Assembly (NCBI RefSeq): GCF_041734735.1
Contig: NC_134879.1
Span: 7,987,310 to 8,051,309 of the forward strand
DNA length: 64,000 bases
Reading direction: 5' to 3'
From: Babylonia areolata
Lineage: Eukaryota; Mollusca; Gastropoda; Neogastropoda; Buccinidae
Each line of letters opens with the position of its first letter. Within the stretch, counting starts at the first letter, position 1. Of this stretch, positions 55,140 through 64,000 are shown piece after piece. Under the pieces are notes generated by a model, which did no database searches, was not told where the DNA came from, and was given only the letters and a program-made list of their open reading frames with translations. A program made the translations under genes and the position numbers.

Positions 55140-57733
55140 TATTTTTGCTCATATATTCCCCTCGAAACATCCCCATTTTATGCTTATTTTGACATTGATA
55201 ATGGAATTAACATGCTTGAAGAGTGTTTGACAGACTGTTTATTATTACACGATGCTTGTATTATCTTAAATGGCGATTTGAATGGTAGGACTTCAAAGAT
55301 TTGTCAGGATCTTTCAGTGATAGATGGTTTCTATATGCAGCATAAAAGTAATTCTGTTAATACATCACAATGCTCTGAAGATAGTTTTTTGAATGATTAT
55401 GGAAAATTGCTATTGAATATGTGCACTGCCTTTGATTTGAATATTTTGAATGTTGTATGTGAGGGCGACCATGTAGGTCGCTATACATATATTTCTGATG
55501 CTGGAAGCAGTGTCAATGATTACTTTATATTTTCAAAAGATCTTTTTAGTCTTATGTTTGATTCATGTCAGCTAACTGTCTTAGAACATATTGATTCGGA
55601 TCATTTACCACTGGCACTTAACGTTGGTTTTCGGAGAGGTAAGAATGTTGATGTTAATGAAGAAAAATCAAAACACTGTTACTGAAAAAAATAATATGGA
55701 ATGAGGATTGTACTGATTTACTTCGTAATACTTTTAGTAATGTTGATATTAGCACAAAAATTGATTATGCAATGAATATGATTGATGTTGACGTAAATTA
55801 AACACTATTATTATAGTATTAATGTTTAATGACTGTGTAAATGAAAGTGCAGAATGTATGAAAAGATGTGTGCGTGTTGATAAGAGTAAGGCATTTGATG
55901 ATTAGTTTGATCATGAGTGTGTCCTAAGTAAAAGAAAGGTAAGGAGTTTGTTACAAATTAGTAGGCAGACATTAAAAGTAGAAGATATTGATGCATATGT
56001 AATTGCGAGAAGGGAATATAAACGTTTAATTTAAAGAAAAAAAGAAAGAATTTAATAGATCTTTAATGAATAAGCTTGTAGCTTCCATTTGTTGTCAGAA
56101 GGAATTCTGGAATAATGTCAATAAAGTTTAGTTTAAATTAAGAAACAGCTAAGACATAACATTAGTATAGATAATTGGTTTCAACACTTCCAAAAGCTGT
56201 TACAATCACATGTTGATAACGAGCAAATTGAAGCTGCACATGATGATGATATTCTTGATTATGAAGAAGATCTATACAAGAATAGACCAATTTCTGAAGA
56301 AGAGGTATTTTTAGCATTACGAAAACTTAAAAATGGTAAGGTGGCTGGTCCCAATGGTATTATAAGTGAACTGTTTAAAAACTCTTATGATCTGATAGCC
56401 CCTTTCTTTCTTAAGTTGTTTAATAAATTGTTAAAAAAAGGTGTATACCCGAATAATTAGATAGAATCAATCATTTTGCCCATTTATAAGAAAGGGGATG
56501 TTAATAATCCCAATAATTACAGAGGAATTTCTTTAAATGACATAACAGGTAAACTGTTCAGAATAATTATTAATAAAAGATTGCAAGAATGGGTAGAGGA
56601 GAATGATATCACCGGCGACGACCAAGCTGGTTTTAATGGACCATATGTTTATGTTGCTTGCACTTGTACAGAAACAGTTTTCCTTTAATTGTAAGTTGTA
56701 TGTTGCTTTTATTGATTTTGAAAAGGCATTTGATTCTATTATTAGTATTAATCGTAATCTTCTTTGGCCACTTTTGTTGAAGAATGGTATAAGAGGTAAA
56801 CTTTACAGATGCATTAGAAACATGTACGATATAGTAAGAGCTAAAGTTCGCTTTGGTGCTAAACTTACATAATTTATTAATTGCACAGCTGGAGTTAAAC
56901 AGGGGGATGCATGCAGCCCGATTTTGTTTTCTTTGTTTATTAATGAATTAGCAGTCCAAGTTATTAATGATGGAAGACACGGTGCCTTGTCCCCAATTGA
57001 TTTTTTTTAACTGTTCATACTCTTGTTAGCAGATGGTGTTATTTTGATGTCAGAAACTGTTATAGGTTTACAGACACAGCTTAACAATTTACACATTGCA
57101 GCAAATTCACTCCAGTTAAAAGTCAATATGTCTAAAAGTAGTATTACTGTATTTCGTAAAGGTGGTTATCTGAGCAGCAGAGAAAGATGGGTGTACGATG
57201 GTGTTTTGATGCCAGTTGTCAATGTTTATAAATATTTGGGCATATTTTTCTCCACACACTTGAGTTTTGTTGGTTCTTGCAAAGATCTAGCTAGTAGAGC
57301 CAAAAATGCTTTAGTTTGCATTATGAAAAAGTTGCATATGTTAAATAACATATCTTTTTGATCTGTTTATCAAACTATTTGATGCACAAATACAGCTGTA
57401 GCACAATACGGTTCGGAATTGTGGGGTCTAGATAAAGCTGCCATTCATTGTGAATCAGTACATACCTTTCCTTTGAAAAAAATTCTAGGTGTAGATAGGC
57501 AAATGCCCAGTGATTTAATTTATGGTGAAATGAATAGATATCCGATATATTTAGTTTTTGCAGTTAGATGTATTCGTTACTGGCTCAGATTATTACAAAT
57601 GGAAGGCATCAGAATACCACGCAAAGCTTATAATATATTATATGATTTAGATGCTAGAGGCAAAGTGAATTAGGTAACTAAGATTCGTCATTGTTTGTTT
57701 GAGTATGGTTTTGGTTTTGTTTGGTTAAACCAA
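55140..57733 (+). mobile_element. AT-rich LINE, 5' part (endonuclease and RT)
   Basis: At about 55212-55670 the C-terminal half of an APE endonuclease is readable: ILNGDLNGRTSKI, DFDLNILNV-like, NDYFIFSKDLF and HIDSDHLPLALNV (the DH catalytic end). The RT follows: LKNGKVAGPNGIISELFKN, PIYKKGDVNNPNNYRGISL, VAFIDFEKAFDSI, GVKQGDACSPILFSLFINEL. The expected FADD region reads LLADGVILMSE, so the second Asp is lost. Several stops and frameshifts are present. The element stops at GGTTAAACCAA, where another LINE entered, and resumes at 61710. Clade not assigned. Confidence 0.85.
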
Positions 57734-60700
57734 CACGGTCAGGTCAGATAGATATATATCTGCTACTGGTAACCTGGATCCCAGTACTGCCTGTCTCAGG
57801 GTCGAATTGCTGGCGACTAAACCAGCACCCCCACCAGTCCTCTCAGGAGGGTGGCTAGACACCCTGGTGGAATTAAATGACCCATCAAAGGGCGCCAGCT
57901 CTGGAGAGCTACCTGCGGCCGCCTAGCTAAGGGAGTAAACCCTGTCAGAAAATCCGGTGTGGGGCCCCTGAGGCGGTTGGATGGCAAACTTTGTCACTTT
58001 CCGGCAGCTCCTGCGGCCGCGCTGGCACCAAAACGTAACAGCCTTGCTGTTCCTTTGGATCTGTCAGCGAGGTGGAGAGGGGGGACAAGCTGCATGGGCA
58101 ACAGCCTGTCTTCCATATTACATTGCCCAGGCTTATATCCGTCCATCCATCCACAGACACCTTACACCTTGCACCTAAAACCTGGAGAGGACACTCCAGC
58201 TTCGCTACTAGCACTAGCGTCGGAACAATACGTGAAGCAACAGTTACCGGTTATAAGTTAGCGCTCAGTTGGCGTAGAACCGACGCCAGGGGTTGCTTCT
58301 GACGGTGGGAGGGACCCTCGCGTCCCACTGGACAGCTACCGCCCGCCCAAGTTGGGCAGCCCCCAGCCAGTTAGGTGCTGTCCCGCCACGACCTGCCTTC
58401 TTCTATGGGTGTATGAAGATTAGGAGAATATCCGACAAGCAGGTCGTTAATTTCCGCACCAGGCAAAAAGAAAACTTCAAGAAACGGATCAACAGTGAAA
58501 CTGGCCTGTTGGAATGTCTGGACAATGATGCCTGGGCTCTCCCAAGATCTGCAAGACATCAGCGACGCCAGAAAGACGGCCGTCATAATTAAACAGCGAG
58601 CTGAAGAGACTAAATGTGGACATTGCCACTCTGCAGGAAACACGGCTGGCTGACTCAGGAGCACTAAAGGAGAGGGACTACACCTTCTGGCAAGGAAAGA
58701 GCTCTGATACCCCAAGAGAGTACGGGGTGGGCTTTGCAGTCAGCAACAGCCTGCTGGACATGATCGAATCAGGCTGCGGTGGTTCAGAACGACAATTGAC
58801 TCTCCGCCTCAACACCTCCGAAGGCTATGTCACTCTCGTCAGCGTATATGCTCCAACACTGTCCGCCTCTCCCGACGCCAAGGATGAGTTCTACGAAAAT
58901 CTCGCATCAACCATAAGGAACATCCCCAGGACAGAACAACTTGTTCTCCTGGGCGACATCAGTGCCAGAGTGGGTGTAGACAACGATTCGTGGCCCTCCT
59001 ATCTCGGTTCGTTTGGAGTGGGGAAAATGAATGAGGATGGACAGTGACTACTTGAGTTTTATACCTGCCATGAACTGTGCATCGCCAACTCCTTCTTCAA
59101 GACGAAGCCCCAACACAAAGTCTCCTGGAGGCACCCGCGCTCAAAACATTGGCACCAACTGGATCTGATCCTAGTAAGACGAGCTGCCATCAAAAACCTT
59201 CTCCACACTCGCTCTTACCACAGCGCAGACTGCAGCACGGACCACTCTTTGGTATGCTGCAAGATCAGACTGCAACCAAAGAAGTTCCACTGCTCAAAGA
59301 AATAAGGGAACTCTTGCATTGACGTCAGCAAGATGTCTCAGCCAGACCTTGTTGAACTGTTCGCAGAGGCCTTTGAGAGAGAATTCGATGCATTGCAGCC
59401 CAGAGACTGCCACAGAAAGATGGGAAACGTTACGAGACACCATGCACCGCATTGCAATGGCCACCTTTGGGAAGAAAACCGAGAAGTCCCACGACTGGTT
59501 TGAGGCCAAATCATCAGAGATGACTCCCAGTATTGAGGCCAAGTGCGCTGCACTCACTGAGTACAAACGGTCACCCAGTGAGAAGAACCTGCAAATCCTC
59601 AGGGCCGCCTGGAGTAAGGTTCAGTTTAACGCCAGGCAATGTGCAAATGAGTACTGGACAGAGCTCAGCGAAGAGATACAGAATGCTGCTGAAAGAGGCA
59701 ACATCCGAGGGATGTATGATGGCATCAAGAAGGCACTGGGACCAACACAGAGCCTGCCCCCCTCAAATCCTCCACTGGGGAAGTAATCAACGATCCTAGC
59801 CAGCAGATGGAGAGATGGGCAGAACACTACTCCGACCTCTGCTCCACAGAAAACATGGTGTCCAACTCAGCCCTCCATGCCATCAAGTGCATGCCGGTCA
59901 TGGAAGAACTTGACACAGAACCAACTGAAGACGAACTCAGCAAGGCCATTAACAGCCTGACACCAGGCAAGGCACCTGGCAGTGACGGAATTCCCCCAGA
60001 CCTCATTAACACTACTCTTCTACATCCTCTGCACACAGCCCTCTGTCAGTGCTGGAATGAGGGACCTGTACTGCAGGACATGAGGGACGCTAAGATTATC
60101 ACCCTCTACAAAAACAAGAGTGAAAGGAGCGACTGCAACAACTACAGAGGCATCTCACTTCTCAGCATTGTGGAAAGTCTACGCTCGGGTCCTCCTAATT
60201 CGCCTGCAGAAACTGGCCGAACGCGTTTACCTGGAATCACAGTGCGGTTTCCGAGCAGAGAGATCCACGGTAGACATGATCTTCTCCCTTCGCCAAATCC
60301 AGGAGAAGTGCAGAGAGCAGAGGATGCCCCTGTATGTCGCATTCATTGACCTCACCAAGGCCTTTGACCTAGTCAGCAGAGACAGCCTTTTCAGGGCTCT
60401 TCAAAAGATCGGCTGCCCCCCCAAACTGCACAGCTTGATTGAGTCCTTCCACTCCAACATGAAAGGGACGGTGCAGTTTAATGGTAACCTCTCCAAGCCC
60501 TTCGACGTACGCAGCGGTGTCAAACAAGGCTGTGTCATCGCCCCCACCCTATATGGAATCTTCTTTGCTCTTCTCCTGAGACATGCGTCAAGCACAGCGC
60601 AAGAAGGGATCTACCTGCGGACCAGATCAGATGGCAGGCTCTTCAATCTCGCCTGCCTCAGAGCAAGGACAAAAGTCCGCGAAGCCCTCATCAGCGACAT

Positions 60701-61709
60701 GCTCTTTGCTGACGATGCCGCAGTTGTGACCCACACCCAGCGGGACTTGCAGTCACTAATGGACCGCTTCTCCCAGGCCTGCAAAGATTTCGGTCTGACC
60801 ATCAGTCTCAAGAAGACAAATGTCCTAGGCCAAGACACGCCATCTCCACCAGCCATCACCATTGATGACTACGAGCTTGAAGCCATCCATCAATTCACTT
60901 ACCTTGGGTCCACCATCACCGACAACCTCTCCCTTGACACTGAGATCGAGAAGAGGATCGGGAAGTCAGCCACAATGCTAGCCCGCCTCACACAGAGAGT
61001 GTGGACAAATCCCAAGCTGACCACAAAGACAAGGATGGCTGTATACAACGCCTGCGTCCTCAGCACCTTGCTGCATGGCAGTGAGGCGTGGACCACACAT
61101 GCTCGTCAGGAGAAAAGGCTCAATACCTTCCACCTGAGAAGCCTATGGCGCATACTCGGCATCTTCTGGCAAGACAAGGTGACAAACACTGAAGTCCTGA
61201 CTCGCGCTGGCCTCCCGACCATGTATACCATGCTGAGACAGCGTCCGCTGTGCTGGCTGGGCCACGTTCGCTGCATGGAAGATGGTCGCATCCCAAAAGA
61301 CATCCTTTATGGAGAATTCGCCACGGGGCAGAGAAGCATCGGCCGCCCACAGCTGAGATACAAAGACGTTTGCAAACGTGACATCAAGGCGATTGAGATC
61401 AACACTGAGTCTTGGGAGGACCTTGCAGATGACCACAACAGATGGAGAAGCACTCTCAAGAATCAGCTACGGATTGGTGATGACAAACTGTCAGCTGCTG
61501 CAGCAGAAAAGCGAGCTCGCAGAAAAGGGACGTCAGCCGACATACCAGCATCAGCTTACACATGTGATCGCTGCGACAGAGACTGTCTCTCTCGCATCAG
61601 TCTCTACAGTCACAGGCGACGCTGCTTGGTCCAAGCAGACAGCCCAATTAGACATTAGATCTGATATACTCTATCCATGGTCAGCCATGACCGAAGGAGG
61701 CCTACTATA
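57734..61709 (+). mobile_element. RTE-like LINE inserted into the older LINE
   Basis: GGTTAAACCAA flanks the 3976-bp insert at 57723-57733 and 61710-61720, and the host LINE reads on in frame across a single copy of that site. Base composition is much more GC-rich than the host LINE. Order: leader with Pro/Gly-coding scraps (57734-58390), APE endonuclease (about 58500-59280; LQETRLADSG, VSVYAPTLS, LLGDISARVG, STDHSLVCCKI), linker, RT (about 59900-61000) and C-terminal domain with zinc finger. The 3' end is GGCCTACTATAG without a poly-A tail. The endonuclease-linker part has several frame changes. Clade is inferred from the WLGHVR...GRP C-terminal block. Confidence 0.88.
60120..61658 (+). pseudogene. 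RTE-like LINE: RT core and C-terminal domain, long intact frame
   Basis: The 512-codon open frame begins near the RT middle (SQCGFRAERSTVDMIFSLRQ, YVAFIDLTKAFDLV, SGVKQGCVIAPTLYGIFFAL) and holds the catalytic LFADDAAVV at about 60700-60726. The thumb and C-terminal blocks are FTYLGSTITDNLSLDTEIEK, LRQRPLCWLGHVRCMEDGRI, QRSIGRPQLRYKDVCKRDI and a Cys2His2-like end, YTCDRCDRDCLSRISLYSHR then RRC. The zinc finger probably helps bind template or target. The first RT motifs (NNYRGISLLSIV) lie in an overlapping frame just upstream (59807-60178), so one frameshift separates them. Confidence 0.85.
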
Positions 61710-62394
61710 GGTTAAACCAAGGTGTCGGCAGCATTCACGCGTTTATCTCTGTTTTTCGCCAATGATTGATAGATTGTAGATGACAGAAATGGTCTGATCA
61801 CATACAAAAAAGTGAATGGTTTAGTTTTTATAAGAATTTTTGCAACATGTCTGATCTGAAACCTTACTTGGTGTTAAATATGGATAGACATTTAAAATAT
61901 ATAACGACTAGATTTAGATTAGGTATTTCGGAATTAGCAGTCCATCATTACAGATACAGAACATGTAATGATAGTAATTTAATTTGTCCATTATGTAAGG
62001 ACTCACAAGACAGTGAGATACATTTTGTTCTTTGTTGTCCATCTCTTAAGAACATTCGAGAAGAATTCATTCCACCTAAATATTACAGATAACCTACATT
62101 GTTTAAATTGAACTTATTGATGTCATCAACATCTCCCGAAACTGTTCGAAAATTTTCTCTATTTTTTATATAAAGCTTTCAAATTCAGAGAAATTGTAAC
62201 TTCGTGACAGCATTTTATTGTTCTACTTACTGAACCGTAGCACTGCTTTACTTATATGTTTGTTTAATTGAATATTTGGACGTTAACAAGCATTGGAACG
62301 TGATGTTTTGTCTCTATATGAAAGAATATTATTCACACACCCCTTCATAAGGGGCCTAGGCCTATACATGAATAAACCATCTGGAATCTGGAAC
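61710..62394 (+). mobile_element. AT-rich LINE, 3' part after the nested insert
   Basis: After the second GGTTAAACCAA the translation continues as GVGSIHAFISVF, then MSDLKPYLVLNMDRHLKYIT, TRFRLGISELAVHHYRYR, CPLCKDSQDSEIHFVLCCPS and LKNIREEFIPPKYY. The Cys/His motif matches the older copy at 15.7 kb. The 3' untranslated part ends ATGAATAAACCATCTGGAAT just before a CT-rich tract. Confidence 0.82.
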
Positions 62395-62682
62395 CTCTCT
62401 CTCTCTCTGTGCCTATCTGTCTGTCTGTTAGTCTCCCTCAAAGCTCTCTCTCTCTCTCCGTTTCTGTATCTGTCTGTCGGTATCTTTGTCACTCCTTTGC
62501 TGCCCTCTCTGTCTATTTCTCTGTCTCCTTCTCACTTTATCTGCCTCCCTCGCAGTCAGTCTCGCTCTCTCTTTTCCTCACCACACCTCCCATCGGTCTC
62601 TTGGAAATTGCGTACATGTCCATTTGTTGAACAATTCAGGTCTTTTAACTCATAGTCATAATGCATTTATTTACTTGTTTTG

Positions 62683-62683
<1 letters not shown>
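62395..62683. repeat. CT-rich low-complexity tract
   Basis: CT and CTGT runs (CTCTCTCTCTCTGTGCC, CTGTCTGTCTG). Long Ser/Leu-rich open frames through it are spurious. Confidence 0.8.
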
Positions 62684-62737
<54 letters not shown>

Positions 62738-62762
62738 TATATATATGTATGTATGTATGTAC

Positions 62763-62806
<44 letters not shown>
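62684..62806. repeat. TA microsatellite, ~120 bp
   Basis: Two long TA tracts separated by CACACATATA and GTATGTATGTACGTG. The Tyr-Ile open frames on both strands are artefacts of it. Confidence 0.95.
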
Positions 62807-62808
<2 letters not shown>

Positions 62809-62811
62809 GTA

Positions 62812-63650
62812 CTAGTAGGCCTCCGGTCATGGCTGACCATGGATAGAGTATATCCGACCAAATGTCTAATTAGGCTGTCTGCTTGGACCAAACAGCGTCG
62901 CCTGTGACTGTAGAGACCAATGTGAGAGAGACAGTCTCTGTCGCAGCGGTCACATGTGTAAGCTGATGCTGGTCTGTTGGCTGCCATCCCTTTTCTGCAA
63001 GCTCGCTTTTCTGCTGCAGCAGCTGACAGTTTGTGCTCACCAATCCGTAGCAGATTCTTGAGAGTGCTTCTCCAGGTGTTGCGGTCATCTGCAAGGTCCT
63101 CCCAGGACTCAGTGTTGATCTCAAGCGCCTTAATGTCACGTTTGCAAACGTCTTTGTATCTCAGCTGTGTGCGGCCGATGCTTCTCTGCCCCGTGGCGAG
63201 CTCTCCATAAAGGATGTCTTTTGGGATGCGACCATCTTCCATGCGGCGAACGTGGCCCAGCCAGCGCAGCGGACGCTGTCTCAGCATGGTATACATGGTC
63301 GGGAGGCTGGCGCGAGTCAGGACTTCAGTGTTTGTCACCTTGTCTTGCCAGGAGATGCCGAGTATGTGCCGTAGGCTTCTCAGGTGGAAGGTATTGAACC
63401 TTTTCTCCTTGTCTCTCAGTCTTGGTTTCTTCGGGTTGCTGGTCTGAGATGTTCGAGGGCAGTAGTGTAGACAGTGTCTCTGAAGGTCATCCACTGTTCC
63501 TCAACTGAAGGCCATCCACTGGTCCCGTCTTCCTGTGGTGTGTCGGGCAGTCTGTAGTTGGCGAGTTCTTTTGCAACCTTGCTGCTTTTCAGATTGGATA
63601 CATTCAACCTCTTTGCAGTCTTCTGACCTTGGTCAGTACCATATTAGATG
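62812..63650 (-). mobile_element. second RTE-like LINE copy, inverted and internally deleted
   Basis: Minus strand: a linker block (LKSSKVAKELANYRLPDTPQ, FRDTVYTTALEHLRPATRRN) jumps at about 63416 to EKRFNTFHLRSLRHILGISW, then WLGHVRRMEDGRIPKDILYG, YKDVCKRDIKALEINTESWE and the zinc finger YTCDRCDRDCLSHIGLYSHR. Endonuclease and RT core are absent. The C-terminal part is close to that of 60120-61658, but the linker block differs from that element's linker, so this is another subfamily or a hybrid. Its 3' end touches the TA tract. Confidence 0.85.
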
Positions 63651-63654
63651 CTGT

Positions 63655-64000
63655 GGTCTAACCCTCTGTCCGCCAATCTGTTTAAACTTTTATTCAAATG
63701 TCTTCTTCCGTTATCACAAAGATTGTAAACATCTTTCTGTCTGCAGGTTCTTTTCCTGATTTTTTTTTTAACACACCCTCTTTACACCTCTACTCAAGAA
63801 ACCTGATCTTGACAAAAGAAAATCTGAAAAAAACGACAGACCTATTTCAGATTTACCCTTCCTATCAGAACCACTCGAAAGTGTATGTACGTCAGCTCCT
63901 CAGTCATTTGTCATCCAAGGACCTCCTTGAGGTATTCCAATCTGCATTCAGACAGAATCACAGTACTGAGACAGCCCTCTCACACATACATGTGTTAAGA
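63655..64000 (+). mobile_element. CR1/L2-type LINE RT fragment, cut by the window edge
   Basis: Readable pieces are TKIVNIFLSAGSFPDFF, KKTTDLFQIY/NYRPISDLPFL-type sequence, then VYVRQLLSHLSSKDLLEVFQ and SAFRQNHSTETALSHIH. RQLLxHL..LLE.FQSAFR..HSTETAL is the RT block after the YRPISNLPFLSK motif in CR1/L2 elements. At least one frameshift lies between the two halves. The rest of the RT should continue beyond 64000. Confidence 0.75.

Noticed and set aside
62293-62655. Ser/Leu-rich 120-codon frame
   Set aside because: Product of a CT-rich simple repeat next to a LINE 3' end.
62645-62907. Long Tyr-Ile open frames on both strands
   Set aside because: They are translations of the TA microsatellite; length comes from the absence of stops in the repeat.
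1-64000. CRISPR arrays, bacterial operons, rRNA genes or toxin systems
   Set aside because: No regular spacer arrays, Shine-Dalgarno-led gene clusters or rRNA motifs were seen; the sequence is clearly animal nuclear DNA.

Overview
The window looks like nuclear DNA of a marine mollusc, most likely a caenogastropod snail. This rests on the AT-rich background, many CA/TG/TA microsatellites, and dense copies of tRNA-headed SINEs that I associate with gastropod genomes. The species call is inference and no database was searched. There are no bacterial-style operons, rRNA genes or CRISPR arrays.

The one convincing host gene lies on the minus strand between about 48.85 and 30.1 kb. Seven coding exons, all joined in phase 1 with GT/AG borders, add up to 612 residues: a signal peptide, five sushi (CCP) domains, one membrane-spanning segment, and a cytoplasmic tail with PPPY and LPTY motifs. 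The layout is that of a SUSD4-like type I membrane protein. A CRE and a perfect NRF1 palindrome lie next to a probable 5' untranslated exon at 48.77-48.87 kb. A 56-bp minisatellite overlaps the splice donor of the last sushi exon and repeats a donor-like sequence.

Almost everything else is mobile DNA. 1-6821 is the 3' part of a Ty3/gypsy LTR retrotransposon with one LTR inside the window. 6.8-30 kb holds SINEs, LINE 3' ends and several internally deleted cut-and-paste transposons: a foldback piggyBac-like element, a P-like element with a THAP remnant, a Ginger2-like element, and a TGT-ended TIR element with a SINE inside it. The introns of the sushi gene carry a pogo-like element, TTAA-type MITEs, SINEs, a LINE ORF1 fragment and a long hairpin element. 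51.6-55.1 kb has a SINE, a gypsy integrase fossil and a TIR element with a LINE 3' end inside it.

55.1-62.4 kb is a nested pair: an AT-rich LINE is split by a 3976-bp GC-richer RTE-like LINE, with an 11-bp target duplication on both sides. A second, inverted and internally deleted RTE-like copy follows a long TA tract at 62.8-63.65 kb. A CR1/L2-type reverse transcriptase fragment runs off the right edge.

Four SINE families are named locally here. SINE-A has a tRNA head and the body motif AACATACCCAGCATGCA. SINE-B has the motif GATGAGACGATAAAC. SINE-L is about 660-690 bp with a tRNA-like head. SINE-D is about 500 bp with a GAA tail.
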